Source: Diadophis punctatus similis
Lineage: Eukaryota; Chordata; Lepidosauria; Squamata; Dipsadidae
Direction: 5' to 3'
Assembly: GCA_023053685.1 (NCBI GenBank)
Contig: JALIGW010000001.1
Coordinates: forward strand, 50,697,859-50,761,858
Length of the DNA: 64,000 nucleotides
Below the pieces are notes generated by a model. That model saw nothing but the letters and a program-made list of their open reading frames with translations, made no database searches and was not told where the DNA came from. The position numbers and the translations under genes were made by a program. How positions within the stretch are numbered: position 1 is the stretch's first letter; every line of letters starts with the position of its first letter. Shown in pieces: positions 48,423 to 59,404 of this stretch.

Positions 48423-50126
48423 ATGTAGAATTATAAACAAGGAAAAGTGGAGGCAAAATCTAGAATACATATGGTGACCTTTTCTATACAGACCTTTGGA
48501 CTATTGCTTCCATGTAAATTTGCATAATGAATGCTTTTGTTTTTGCTTTTCTTTAAAAAAATATAATTGAGTAACATGGTAAGCAACAAGAACTATGGAT
48601 TGGAACTGATCCAAAAATTGAAAGAGCTCTTGACACTATGGAGGTTTTCAAGATGCTCCCATTCCATACTTGTTCTTTTGTATGCTAGGTTGCCTACCAT
48701 TATGTAATTCTGACAGTGTTCTTAATGACACACTAACAGATTGTAAAACACGCTGCTGGCATTTACTTGTTTTTTATATTTTTAAAACAATGTCCTTCAT
48801 GTAACAGTAGTTAAGCGCGGCAGAAGGACATCATTAGAGCCATGGTTAAACTGTAATTTACACCATTAGGAAGGCAGGAGCAATTTTTATTGCCTGGCAA
48901 TTTTCTTGCTGAAATATTTGGACCATATGGCTCAATTTGTGTAATAACCTTAATTTCAGCACCCTTCAGGTCTGCATTCATCTCCTACAGAATGGTAAAA
49001 TGCGGTTTAGCAGAAAAAGGCAACTGTCTATACTTAGAGAGTTGAGATTAATAACATGTCACGTCCTGTTTTTGGTGAAGGAATTCGAACAGCCGCCAGA
49101 TGGTATCTCTGCAAATAACTGTCAGGGGTCTTGATCTAATCAATACAACGTATTAATACATCTCCCTTCACTCTTCCTCAAGAGGCTAGTGCTCAACATC
49201 TGGAAAGATTGGGGGGATCGCCAAGTAGAAGGCTGAGTCTTTTCAGAATCAAACTGAGCCCAATTAATTTTTCATGTATACTTGATAACTATTTCATAAT
49301 GAGATATGTGTCTTGATGGATTTAGGGCTGGCAGCATGGGCTGCACGGGTTTCCTATCCCCATTCAGTCCACTTACAGAAACCAACCCATTAATCAAGCT
49401 ATCTGGCATAAAACTGAAATCTCAGCTCAGCAAGAGATCAATAACTATCCTTACACACACACTCACAGAGAGAGAGAAAGGAGGAGGAGGGGGGGGGAAA
49501 GGAAAAACACACTTGTGGGCAAAGTTATCAGCCATGACTTTAGTAATTGTTGTAGCAAAAAATAAACCTCGCAAGCTGTAATTACTGAATAGGAACAATA
49601 TACAGGAAAATTCATTACGTGGTTCCTGTCAAAAACCACCTTTTAGGCTTTTAAATATATAATGTAATGTGACTTTTTAGAAACACAAGGCATCTGGCTG
49701 ATGTTCAGTGAGATTATTTTAATTGCCATGACTAACTTTTATACAATCCAGCTGATTTAGACAGCCATTTTCAAACAGCTGTGACAATTGCCAAATAGAA
49801 GATGATGCCCATAACAAATAGCTAGACAGGAAGAGATCCACGCAAGTTTTGATTTGGCTGCCCCCCCGGAATTGCTCCCCACAGCCGGGAAGCAGAGGAA
49901 AAGGAGGTTGCTATGTAGAACAAGACCACTGACACAATAATAACAATATAAAGAGTGGAAGTGGTCAATAAGGGTGTGATTTTCTAGTCGGAATGATTTT
50001 GATCCAGGATTCACACTCCATGCCTTACTGTGCCAATCTGGTATTCATCCAAATGCGTCTAGGAAGAGATACATTTAAAACACCATGAGAAGTACAGAAG
50101 ATTATAATGAAGATGTTGCCACCATT

Positions 50127-50400
50127 CAGGGGTGGGTTCTAACTTATCTCGCCGCCGGTTTGCTTCCTCCTGCGCCACGTGGGCACATGCACATTGTGCA
50201 CTGTGTGGCCGTGCCACATGCTTTGCGAGCACGTGAGCGCATGCGCAGTGCCAAAAACAGATGGCAGCACCTACGGCAGCGCTGAGGGAGCCGGTTTGGG
50301 GGCATGGCTAACCGGCAATCCCTCCCGGTTTGGCGAGTGGGGGGAAATTCCCACTACCGGTTCTATAGAACCGGTCTGAACCAGGAGCAACCCACCTCTG
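50127..50400. mobile_element. hAT-type MITE
   Basis: A 274-bp element with ends CAGGGGTGGGTTCTAAC and GCAACCCACCTCTG and the internal palindrome ACCGGTTCTATAGAACCGGT. It is flanked by C(C/T)ACCATT, a 7-of-8 duplication (50,119-50,126 and 50,401-50,408). Sister of 41,446-41,789. Confidence 0.92.
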
Positions 50401-53281
50401 CTACCATTTTATCTAGAGGGCAATTGTTGCAACAGGGCAGTCGCAACAAGTGACAGTGATTCATGTCCTCATCACCACCTGAGCTTCACAGAGGCTGCCT
50501 CTGAAAATGACTTGAAAGTTGCAGTTGGTTCAGGATACAGTAGCCCAGTTGCTAATAGGGAGGAGGTCTATTCAGTAGCATTAGAGTAACAACTTCACTT
50601 GCTGCATTAGTTACTGATCTGAATTAGTTATTGCTCTGCTTACTTTTTGTAAGGCTGTAAAAACCTTAAAAATATTTTTACATTGTTTTTATTTTTTTAA
50701 TTTTAAAATGTAAGAAGAACGCTATTCCAGTGAATATCGATGGTGGATCTGGGCTGCCTTTGCAATATTTTGTGAATGATGCTTCTATTTTTTGGGTTGT
50801 TTGTTTACGGTTGCTAGTTTTACTTTTACTTCGATGATATTGTAAACAGTCCTGAGTCTTTTGAGATGGGGTGATGGACAAATGTTTGAATAAATAGATG
50901 AAATGGTAATCTGTCCCTAAGACCTTGGAATATTGGGCAAGTTCAAAATATTTTAAATACAATATAAATATTGTAAATAAAAGCATGCTTTGCAATAAAA
51001 GAAAACCAAGCATGGAATGCAATAACAACACCCAATATCTCTATTAACTTATTCATCATGAAAAGCCTGGTTTTAAAATGGAGTTCTTGCTTTTTGGTGA
51101 AAATGGGCATAGCAGAGCAATCTTGAGGCAGTGCCTTCCAAAACCTTGGGTGCAACCTTCTTCTGGACCCTGCAAAATGAGGACATCATTCCTGGTAACC
51201 AAACTGGTTTATATTGAGACAGATGATCCTTCATTCAGTCCCAAGCTGTTTAGGATTCTCAGGATTAAAATCATCATCTTACCCTGTGCCAGGAAAACAA
51301 CTGATATGTTTTGCAACACAGGAATGATATTCCTCTGTATCATACACTAATTAACAGTTTGGCTCCTCCATTTGGTCCAGGTAAAACTTTAAGGTATTCC
51401 TGAAAGATAGCTGCAGATAGAGTATACTGCAATAGTGGCATCAGCATTTGCTTTACTTGCTAAGTGACTTTGAAATGTTTAAGGAGTCACAGCAGAAACG
51501 TCTTTTTATGTAACTAGAGAATGAGGAATTATTGCCAAGACTACTAATTTAGAAATAGTGGCAACTGATTTACAAGGGATAAGTGTGCAAATATGCTTTT
51601 GGCCACTACCTCAACCTGGGAACCCGGAAATAGTTTGGAGTCAAGGAACACTTACTATCTGCAAGATATACTACTACCAAGCTATTAAAATTATCAGATC
51701 CAGTAACAATAGAATCTTATATACTGAATCTTATATTCCTGTTGAAAGATGTAATGTAACAATAGTCAAAAATATTTTTTTTTGATAATTTTGTATCTTA
51801 AAATTGAATTCCAATAATGTGAATAATCTGGGATGCATGTGTAGGAAGGGAGCATTTCATATGATCGAGAAAATAAATGTCTCTCTATATAAGACTTTGT
51901 TCTTAGTCAAGTTAAAATACTTAAAGAGAAATTTTATCCATTTTAACATTGCAGTACTGTTGTAATATTTTTCTAGGCTTCAGGAGTTCACAGTTGTTTG
52001 GCCCAATCCAGTCTGGGAACACTGGAGAAGTTATCACCCATCAAGGTAATTACTTTCAAGTTGAAATAATTACTCCATCAATGTTAATGGTCTTTCGACT
52101 TCAATAAAGCACTCACCTGCCGATAATCACCGCTAACCTCTTGCTCTCTTGCAATTCCCTCTCTATTTAGCTAGTTATATTGCAGCCGTTAGAGTGGTCA
52201 CTTGTCCTGAACAGCTGCTGAATTTCACTTTGCTTGGCTGTGAACCATAAAAATATTAGTCATCTGTGTATGATTTCCTCATAACCCAGAAGCCCTTGCA
52301 GAGCGAAGGAGACAATATTCTAACTTGAAGAGGGCATGTCTGGGGCAGCCATCTTGCTTCTGCTGGTAGCTATTTTCTCTGATAACAGCACAGCAATTCA
52401 ATTAACATCTGTCCCCTTACTGCCACTTGCAGCTTTTGGTGTTTGCTAAGTGACACATGGTCTAAATTAGTGCTATACAGTTCTGAAGCAGAATATTGAA
52501 TGTGTTTTCAAAAACATTTCCATAACTTTGCTGTAAAATAATCTATTGCACAATATGCACAGTCCAGTATCCTATTTTTAGTATCTCATTGTACATGTAT
52601 TAATCATCATTTAAACTGCCATATGGATTTTATAAGATTATAAATATGATAATAAATGTATTATATTGCATCTGTGCTTACTATATACATTTACTGAGAA
52701 GTATAACCATCACTGAATACAAGAGGGTTTACTTTAAATAAATATGCCAAAGGTCACACTGTTCAGTTTACAATCCAAATTATCTACTTATTGGCTGCAG
52801 AAAGAGCATTGCATTATATGTGATGATCGTGCAAGAAAGATATAGAAGGATTTGTATGAACTAAGACAAATGAATGAGATTATATTGCATAAAGCAAGGG
52901 AAGAAAAGTGGGCTCACATCAACTCAACAAATAGAGAAAAAATGGGGAATCTCTCTGCAAGGCACTTCTTGGTGAAACTGTCCAAATGACAGTGAATTGG
53001 GACTGTACATACATGAGTTTATCCACAGACACTTTATTGTCACAGACACTTCATTCAATTCTTCTGGGAGAGGATCAGTTATACCAGTTATATGAATATG
53101 CCATATATGATGACATTTAAAAGAGTTTTTGGTTCAGCAAGGAGAAAACTGGTTGAATAACCTGTTGTGTAGGCTGCATCCCTAATTACAGTATCTCGTC
53201 TACACAGTGATATTTATATAAAACTCTATTCTCTAAAGTTTGTTTGCATTTCATAATAATACCTGATTACACACTATATTA

Positions 53282-53413
53282 ATGCTGCGACCCTTTTTAC
53301 GACCTTGTAATCCCTTTTATTGGGATGGAGACAGGGCAACTGAATGGAGCTGAGCATTTACTGGCTGGATGCCTTTCCTGATGCCTACATGGAATTCACA
53401 GCAGATATTTTTG

Positions 53414-53415
<2 letters not shown>
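53282..53415 (-). repeat. Sauria-type SINE, tail half of a split copy
   Basis: The plus strand reads GCGACCCTTTTTACGACC through GGGCAACTGAATGGAGC to CACAGCAGATATTTTTG, then stops. The missing tRNA head is found at 59,405-59,494, about 6 kb away, on the other side of a LINE fragment and a copia element. Confidence 0.8.

Positions 53416-53463
<48 letters not shown>
53414..53463. repeat. TATC microsatellite, target of the copia insertion
   Basis: About 48 bp of TATC units end at the copia LTR and resume at 58,950-58,969. A TATCT duplication can be read on both sides but is ambiguous inside a tandem repeat. Confidence 0.9.
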
Positions 53464-53464
<1 letters not shown>

Positions 53465-53801
53465 GTTAAGAAGAGAATTACTCTCCTCAGAGGCGATGGA
53501 TCGGGCTTCCCTTTTGAAGACATTGTTACTTAGAAAATAAAGCCCGAGATTCAAATACTAATAAACAAAATATTTATTTCAGTAGAAAAATAATAAAGAA
53601 TTCTTATTAGGACTACATTGTATCGGCTAAGAAAATAAAACAGTTCTACCTTCGGTAGAGATGGCGATGAGAAAAGGAAAGGAGTTGACCTCAGGAATGT
53701 AGACATGCGTACTAGAATATATCATACGTCTGTCTGACCATAGATACAAGAACAGTATAAAACACAGAGATGCACAAACTGACAATATTCACATCGTGAC
53801 A
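53464..53801 (-). repeat. Copia 3' LTR
   Basis: 338 bp; on the minus strand it begins TGTCACGATG and ends TTCTTAACA. A TTTTATACTG TATA-like motif lies near its start. No difference from the other LTR was seen by eye. Confidence 0.96.
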
Positions 53802-53811
53802 CCCCTTCTTT
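53802..53811 (-). other. Copia polypurine tract
   Basis: AAAGAAGGGG on the minus strand, directly preceding the 3' LTR; the expected plus-strand primer. Confidence 0.85.
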
Positions 53812-53834
53812 GTCAGTTGGGCTAATATAATGTG

Positions 53835-56477
53835 TCACTCAACACACAGTAAATATCTGAGGTAATCATGCTGAGCAATAGGTAATGGTTTGTTCAGAAT
53901 GTCAGCTATCTGATATTTTGTTGGCACATATTCTAACTTTATGAGACCTTGTCTTACTGACTCTCTAACATTCTTGTAACGTATGTCAATGTGTCTGGAC
54001 CTTGAACCTGTGAAGTGAGTCCTGGAAATGTAAACTACTGATTGATTGTCTTCCATCACGGTGATCGGTTTTTCGGGCTTCGTCCAGATATCTGTAACTA
54101 AGGCATCGAACCAGGTTAAAAAGTTACATGCATCAGACACACATGCATACTCTGCTTCAGTTGATGAGCAGGAAATAAAACTTTGTTTTCTTACGTTCCA
54201 GTAAACTGGACATCCATTCAGGAACACTATGTAACCTGATGTGCTTTTTCTTGATTCTTTATCACTTGCCCAATCTGCATCTGTATAACAATACATGTCA
54301 GCAAAATCTGTATGTTCTGGTTCTAGCTTCAATTTGAATTGTTTTGTGTGTTTCAAGTATCTCAGTAACTTCTTAATACATGACCAGTGAAACTCTGTTG
54401 CTTTGCCTACATGTCTTGAAAGTAAATTAACACTAAGTGCTATGTCTGGTCTAGTCCATCCACTAATGTAAAGTAGTGAACCAATTACTGAACGATAAAG
54501 TGTTTGATCCTTGAACTCAGGACTATATGTATCTTTCAAATTGTGAAAATCAGTTTGCATAGGTGTTTGTGTAGGCGTTGCATCTGTCATGTTGCATTGA
54601 TGCAAAAGTTGGTCTATCTTAGCTTCTTGTGAAAGGCTAAACCCCTTCTGTGTCTTTTCAATGTGAACTCCTAAATATTCATTGATGTGTCCTAATGATT
54701 TCAATGTGAAGTATTTCTGCAAACCTTTAACAAAATTCTCACTCATGCGTTTGTTTGGACCAATGTAAACAATGTCATCAACATAAACAAGAACAATTTC
54801 ATTAATATTTCCATACCTTTTTGTGAACACGCATTCATCAGTGTCGGACTTAATAAAGCCCATTAAATTTAGTTTGTCTTTTAGACATGTGTACCACATC
54901 AGACCTGATTGTTTCAGACCATAGAGACTTTTGTTTAGGAACCAGGTATCCCCTTCTCGGTCCCGGAAGCCGGGAGCGGACCTGACGTAGATTTCTTCAT
55001 CTAGATCAGCATGTAGGTAAGCTGTTTCAACATCAAATTGGAAAACTTCAAGTCCAAGGATAGAAGCAGTGGTTAGAGCAATTTTCACACTTTCAGTTCG
55101 CACTGTAGGTGAGTAAGTGTTTGTGTAATCTTCAGGATAGCTTTGTGCGAAACCCTGTGCGACAAGTCTTGCTTTGTATAATAATTCACCATCTGGCTTT
55201 TGTTTGATTTTGTAGACCCATCTTGTGCCAATGACTTTTTTGTGTGTTGGAGGTGTTGCAGATGTGTATACTTTGAGTTTCTGCAAACTATCCATCTCAA
55301 CTTGCATGGCTTCATACCATTTTTGTTGTTCGTCTTCAGAAAGATATTTAATTTGTGAAAAGTTCTCCGGTGGGAGTGTAACATTACAGATCAATGGTGA
55401 TGGTGTGTTTGTCAATTGCATTGTGTATCTCTTTGGTGGAATACCTTTTGTAGTTCTCTTTGAACGTCTCGGGACGATTGTCCAGTCGTCTTTCTTGTTG
55501 TTCACATCTCCATCAGCGTCGCTAGCTTCAGCATCCACGGCGTTGTAGGGTGGGATATCAGGTGATGAACATTGGTCATCTGGTTGCACTGTATCAACGA
55601 TTTCAGTTCTAGGGAAATAAACTCCAGGATCATTAGAATGTATCCTGGACCAATCTGTATCTTCTTCAAAATTAGCTGAATTAGAAATTGTTATCACATT
55701 GTGAGAGTCAATGAATCTTCCCCATTTAGAATTGCTATCAACACCCATATATCTTAGTCTCTTTGCTACTGGGCCACCTTTTCTTCTTTGGGCCAATGGA
55801 ATGTTGACCATGGCATATGAACCAAAAATGTGTAAGTGTCTAAGATCTGGCTGGTGGCCATATAAGATGTAGAAGGGTGTTTGGTCAATGACACTGCTCC
55901 ATGTACGATTGACAATGTAATTTGCATAATGAACTGCTTCGCCCCAAAATGAGTGTTTGAGATTGGCATCTTCTAGGAGGCAGCGCATCATGGTTTGGAG
56001 GACCCCTTGCCGTCTTTCTGCCACTCCATTGTGAGCCGGAGTGTATGGGGCAGATGTTTGGTGTAGGATACCGTTTCGTCGCATCCAATCCTGGAAACGT
56101 TGAGACGTGAACTCGGCACCACGATCACTCTGGATTCTCCGGATTCTCACTCCGTGTTGATTGTAAATTTGAACTGCAAAATCTCTAAAGGTCTGAAAGA
56201 CTTCAGATTTTTCTTTCATTAGAAAGACATAACCATATCTAGAATGATTATCAACAATAGTTAAGAAATACTTTTTACCGCCAATAGTTGGACCATAAGG
56301 GCCCACAATATCAGTATGAACCAAATCAAAAATGCGTGTTGACTTACGTGTAGCATGTTTTGGAACAGCTGCTGCCCTCGATTTTGCCTTTTTGCAAACA
56401 GCACAATCTAGATGTACCTTACATCCTTTGAAATTCAAACCTTGTGTGAAAAATGGCATTTTTTTTAAGGACCTCAA
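53835..56477 (-). CDS. Copia Pol: integrase, reverse transcriptase, RNase H
   Basis: An open frame of 880 codons. At the start are the second half of the integrase zinc domain (C25-x2-C28) and the integrase core with D56, D118 and E154 (D-x61-D-x35-E), around HTDIVGP, QSDRGAEF and HNGVAERR. Next comes the copia reverse transcriptase (WYEAMQVEMDSLQ, GTRWVYKIK, KARLVAQGF, DVETAYLHADLDEEIY, LYGLKQSGLMWY and the catalytic YVDDIVYIG). Last is RNase H (YTDADWASD, STSGYIVFLNG, SSTEAEY, DNQSV, RHIDIRY). No internal stop. The annotated Met lies after the frame break in a run of eight A; the protein is normally one polyprotein with the upstream frame. Confidence 0.95.
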   Translation of the reverse strand: MRSLKKMPFFTQGLNFKGCKVHLDCAVCKKAKSRAAAVPKHATRKSTRIFDLVHTDIVGPYGPTIGGKKYFLTIVDNHSRYGYVFLMKEKSEVFQTFRDFAVQIYNQHGVRIRRIQSDRGAEFTSQRFQDWMRRNGILHQTSAPYTPAHNGVAERRQGVLQTMMRCLLEDANLKHSFWGEAVHYANYIVNRTWSSVIDQTPFYILYGHQPDLRHLHIFGSYAMVNIPLAQRRKGGPVAKRLRYMGVDSNSKWGRFIDSHNVITISNSANFEEDTDWSRIHSNDPGVYFPRTEIVDTVQPDDQCSSPDIPPYNAVDAEASDADGDVNNKKDDWTIVPRRSKRTTKGIPPKRYTMQLTNTPSPLICNVTLPPENFSQIKYLSEDEQQKWYEAMQVEMDSLQKLKVYTSATPPTHKKVIGTRWVYKIKQKPDGELLYKARLVAQGFAQSYPEDYTNTYSPTVRTESVKIALTTASILGLEVFQFDVETAYLHADLDEEIYVRSAPGFRDREGDTWFLNKSLYGLKQSGLMWYTCLKDKLNLMGFIKSDTDECVFTKRYGNINEIVLVYVDDIVYIGPNKRMSENFVKGLQKYFTLKSLGHINEYLGVHIEKTQKGFSLSQEAKIDQLLHQCNMTDATPTQTPMQTDFHNLKDTYSPEFKDQTLYRSVIGSLLYISGWTRPDIALSVNLLSRHVGKATEFHWSCIKKLLRYLKHTKQFKLKLEPEHTDFADMYCYTDADWASDKESRKSTSGYIVFLNGCPVYWNVRKQSFISCSSTEAEYACVSDACNFLTWFDALVTDIWTKPEKPITVMEDNQSVVYISRTHFTGSRSRHIDIRYKNVRESVRQGLIKLEYVPTKYQIADILNKPLPIAQHDYLRYLLCVE

Positions 56478-58515
56478 AGCTCGGATGGCCTAATCTTCTG
56501 TGCCATCTATGAATACATCTGTCATGTAAATGAAAACCTGTAAGTGAAGTTGCAGCATTAACATTAACATGAGGAACCTTAGGTTTGATTACCTGTTGCT
56601 TTGTGGCTTTAAGAGCCTTTGGAGTATTCACAGGATCTCTCTCTGGAGTATCTCTCTCTGGGCCTGTGATATTATCTATTGAGATTTTTATACTTGCCTG
56701 AATTTGAGGTTCTGCCTTTGGCCTCAAATAGTAAACCTGACCAATCACAATTGTGTCAGCAACAATATGACCATCTTTAAAAATATAACTGGCGTTACCT
56801 AAATGAAGGACATAAAAATGCAAAACAGCAGATAAATGATTCTGACTAAGCAAATTACAATTAGCTGTAGGAATATAATAAACATCAGGTACGAGGGTAC
56901 CTAACTCTTCAATAAAAACAGTCCCTTTTCCTTCAACTTTGAAAGGGTGGCCACCAAATGCATACAGTTCACGATATTCTGGTTCAGGCTCATGTAGCTC
57001 TTTGAAAAGTTCTTTTCTGTAAGTAATGTGAACAGCCGCTCCACTATCGAGAGTCCACAAAAGGGAGCGGTCATATTTCTTTGGCTGTGTATCATTGGTG
57101 ATTGCTAGCATGGTGTGTGGAGGTGGGAAATCACGCCTCGGACCGGGTCGGCGCTGTCCTCTGCCTCTGCTGCCTCTGGGTGCTTTTCCTCTGGGCTGGT
57201 ACTGGTCCCTGTAATCTTTTCCTCTGGGCTGGTACTGGCGTCTGTAATCTTTTCCTCTGGGCTGGACAGGAACTTGAGTGCGTTGCAATTTAAAACAATT
57301 TCTGCTTGTATGACCCACACGGTCGCAATATTGGCATCTTAGTACCTTTTGTGGAGAATTCTGGATTATATCAAAAGTGCCCTCAGGACGAAGCAAAGTA
57401 GTTATATCAGTGGCCCAGGCTTTATAGTTCTGTCCCGATTGCTTTAATTTTGCGTCGCCAACCAATGGAACAATTTGTGACTGTTGGGCGACTGTTGGGG
57501 CCTGTACTGGTGCAGCCTGTGAAATCACTTGTGGCAAGGCTTGGGCCTGAGCAGGCGGAGCTGCCTGGATTGGCTGTTGTTTAGGGGCAGCAATAGGTAG
57601 TAGAGCTGGAGCAGGCAAAAGTTGGGCTGCCACAGCTTGTGGTGGCCCTGGAGCAGGCACAGGTTGGGCCCCTGGTGCTGGAGTAGGAGGTGATCCAGCT
57701 TGTGATGGATGCACAATTTGTGCTTGCATAGGTTGGGCAGGCAGGACAATTTGTGCTTGCATAGGTTGGCCAGCTAATAAAGAAGGATGCTGCATTAATG
57801 CATCTAATCTCATTTGATTCATTCTGTTCTGAGCCTGCAACATTTTTAATTTTTCAGTTTGATTATACAAGAATCCACTCTGTTTATGCAAAATTTCATT
57901 CTGTTCCTGAATCACTTGGAGAAATGCAAAGTCTGTTTCATCAAAAAATTTCTGCCCATGTAATTGTGACGTGTGCATCCAAGGGCGTTGCTCTAATTTG
58001 TTTAAAGAAGGAGGGGAATCATGGCCCCTCTCTGGTATGCGTGAAGGTGGGCAGACATCTTGGTTCTCAGCACGAAAGAATGCATGCAGTTTAATTTCGT
58101 GTAACTCTCTTTGCAAAAAATCTATCTGCTCTCTTTGTTTTTGCAGTATCTGGCCATAAGTTAAATTTATTTCTCTTTCAGCACTTGTCTGCTCTGTGGA
58201 AGACTTTCGTGGGCTGGCAATTTGCTGCTTATAAAAGGATGCCACCTCATCTTGTGGGGCATTAGCTTGAGAGATTTTTGGAATAGCTTCTAAACATGTA
58301 GAATTTCCCCCAGGGAGAAAAGGGGTGCCTTTAACATCATGCACTGACCTTTGAAAAAGTTCTGCTCCAGCTTTTACTTCTGCTTGGGCTTCAAAAATCA
58401 TTTTTTTCGATCTGCGTTCCAAAGAGAGTGGGTGAGGCTTGTTCATGCAGAGAAAAAACTTTCTGCTTGGGCGTTTCAGCAGCGGCAGGCTTATCTTATC
58501 TCCGTTCGTGGACAT
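56419..58515 (-). CDS. Copia Gag and protease, start of integrase
   Basis: An open frame of 698 codons starting 96 bp after the 5' LTR. Residues 1-250 are Gln/Glu-rich with coiled-coil-like segments (LQKQREQIDFLQRELHEIK). Residues 250-350 are Pro/Ala/Gln-rich. A short GQNYKAWATDITTLL motif (361-375) resembles the start of a copia Gag core. The zinc knuckle follows almost at once (C394-x2-C397-x4-H402-x4-C407), then QPRGKDY repeats and an RG-rich basic stretch. The protease has D490-S-G. The frame ends within integrase after HRWHRRLGHPS. Most of the usual Gag capsid region between the GQNYKAW motif and the knuckle seems missing. Confidence 0.92.
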   Translation of the reverse strand: MSTNGDKISLPLLKRPSRKFFLCMNKPHPLSLERRSKKMIFEAQAEVKAGAELFQRSVHDVKGTPFLPGGNSTCLEAIPKISQANAPQDEVASFYKQQIASPRKSSTEQTSAEREINLTYGQILQKQREQIDFLQRELHEIKLHAFFRAENQDVCPPSRIPERGHDSPPSLNKLEQRPWMHTSQLHGQKFFDETDFAFLQVIQEQNEILHKQSGFLYNQTEKLKMLQAQNRMNQMRLDALMQHPSLLAGQPMQAQIVLPAQPMQAQIVHPSQAGSPPTPAPGAQPVPAPGPPQAVAAQLLPAPALLPIAAPKQQPIQAAPPAQAQALPQVISQAAPVQAPTVAQQSQIVPLVGDAKLKQSGQNYKAWATDITTLLRPEGTFDIIQNSPQKVLRCQYCDRVGHTSRNCFKLQRTQVPVQPRGKDYRRQYQPRGKDYRDQYQPRGKAPRGSRGRGQRRPGPRRDFPPPHTMLAITNDTQPKKYDRSLLWTLDSGAAVHITYRKELFKELHEPEPEYRELYAFGGHPFKVEGKGTVFIEELGTLVPDVYYIPTANCNLLSQNHLSAVLHFYVLHLGNASYIFKDGHIVADTIVIGQVYYLRPKAEPQIQASIKISIDNITGPERDTPERDPVNTPKALKATKQQVIKPKVPHVNVNAATSLTGFHLHDRCIHRWHRRLGHPSFEVLKKNAIFHTRFEFQRM
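56459..56466 (-). other. A8 homopolymer at the copia frame break
   Basis: The Gag-protease frame and the Pol frame are offset by one base, and both read sensible copia integrase on their own side of an eight-A run. The run is the likely site of a single-base insertion. Confidence 0.85.
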
Positions 58516-58594
58516 GGTTGGTCATAAATCTCTCTAATTAGCTAACTATCCTAAAACGCAATAAAACTTTCAAAAGAAGCCATAAAGTTTACAG

Positions 58595-58610
58595 CCAAAC
58601 TCTGGTACCA
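58595..58610 (-). other. Copia primer binding site
   Basis: TGGTACCAGAGTTTGG on the minus strand, one base after the 5' LTR. It resembles the TGGTA(T/G)CAGAG site complementary to initiator methionine tRNA used by most copia elements. Confidence 0.8.
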
Positions 58611-58611
58611 T

Positions 58612-58949
58612 TGTTAAGAAGAGAATTACTCTCCTCAGAGGCGATGGATCGGGCTTCCCTTTTGAAGACATTGTTACTTAGAAAATAAAGCCCGAGATTC
58701 AAATACTAATAAACAAAATATTTATTTCAGTAGAAAAATAATAAAGAATTCTTATTAGGACTACATTGTATCGGCTAAGAAAATAAAACAGTTCTACCTT
58801 CGGTAGAGATGGCGATGAGAAAAGGAAAGGAGTTGACCTCAGGAATGTAGACATGCGTACTAGAATATATCATACGTCTGTCTGACCATAGATACAAGAA
58901 CAGTATAAAACACAGAGATGCACAAACTGACAATATTCACATCGTGACA
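58612..58949 (-). repeat. Copia 5' LTR
   Basis: 338 bp, same length and, by eye, same sequence as the 3' LTR. It should carry the element's promoter and is oriented the same way as USH2A transcription. Confidence 0.96.
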
Positions 58950-58969
58950 TATCTATCTATCTATCTATC

Positions 58970-58971
58970 AT

Positions 58972-59026
<55 letters not shown>

Positions 59027-59403
59027 TTTGCCACTCAACTCCCAAAGGACTCTGGGCATCTTAACAACAGAATAAACATTAAAAGCATCTTAACATTAAA
59101 ACAATTTAAAACCCATGCATATCATTTCATGGCCGGATCTCGCCGATTATCACCGCGAGATCAACGGCCCCAGGCCTGCCGGAAAAGCCAGGTCTTTACT
59201 GCTTTCGGAAGGCCAATAGGGTGGGGGCAGTCCGGATCTCCAGAGGTAACTGGTTCCAGAGAGCTGGGGCAGCCACAGAGAAGGCCCTCCCGCCACAGGC
59301 CCGTCAAACAGCACTGTTTAGCTGACAGGACCTGGAGGAGACCAACTCTGTGGGATCTCACTGGTCGCTGGGAGCTGTGTGGCAGAAGGCAGTCTCGAAG
59401 ATA
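58970..59403 (-). repeat. L2-like LINE 3' end
   Basis: On the minus strand a coding remnant (GLWREGLLCGCPSSLEPV, LPKAVKTWLFRQAW) is followed by a 3' UTR (CTCGCGGTGATAATCGGCG) and ends GTTGAGTGGCAAATAAATAA in an AAAT tail (58,971-59,028) that passes into GATA. The assignment to L2/CR1-type LINEs rests on the LWxxLPxxIR...FRKAVKTWLF-like C terminus. It is 5'-truncated and split its SINE host. Confidence 0.7.
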
Positions 59404-59404
59404 A

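Larger units (their letters stand above)
53464..58949 (-). mobile_element. Full-length Ty1/copia LTR retrotransposon
   Basis: A 5,486-bp element on the minus strand: two 338-bp LTRs (TG...CA) that look identical on inspection, a tRNA primer site after the 5' LTR, a purine tract before the 3' LTR, and Gag-protease-integrase-reverse transcriptase-RNase H in copia order. It is flanked by TATCT. Copia elements are uncommon in vertebrates but known in squamates. Two defects appear: a one-base frame break in integrase and an atypical Gag. Identical LTRs imply a recent insertion. Confidence 0.97.

Noticed and set aside
48790..49140. Possible conserved noncoding element
   Set aside because: It is repeat-free and of balanced composition, but conservation cannot be judged without a comparison genome.
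52790..52970. Possible LINE ORF fragment (Lys/Glu-rich reading near GATATAGAAGGATTTG)
   Set aside because: Too short and diverged to separate from chance.
56419..56477. Programmed frameshift as the normal way to express copia Pol
   Set aside because: The break falls inside the integrase zinc domain, where recoding would be unusual, and at a homopolymer prone to indels; kept only as an alternative under findings.
57102..58159. Plus-strand frames opposite the copia Gag
   Set aside because: They are antisense shadows of the Gag frame.
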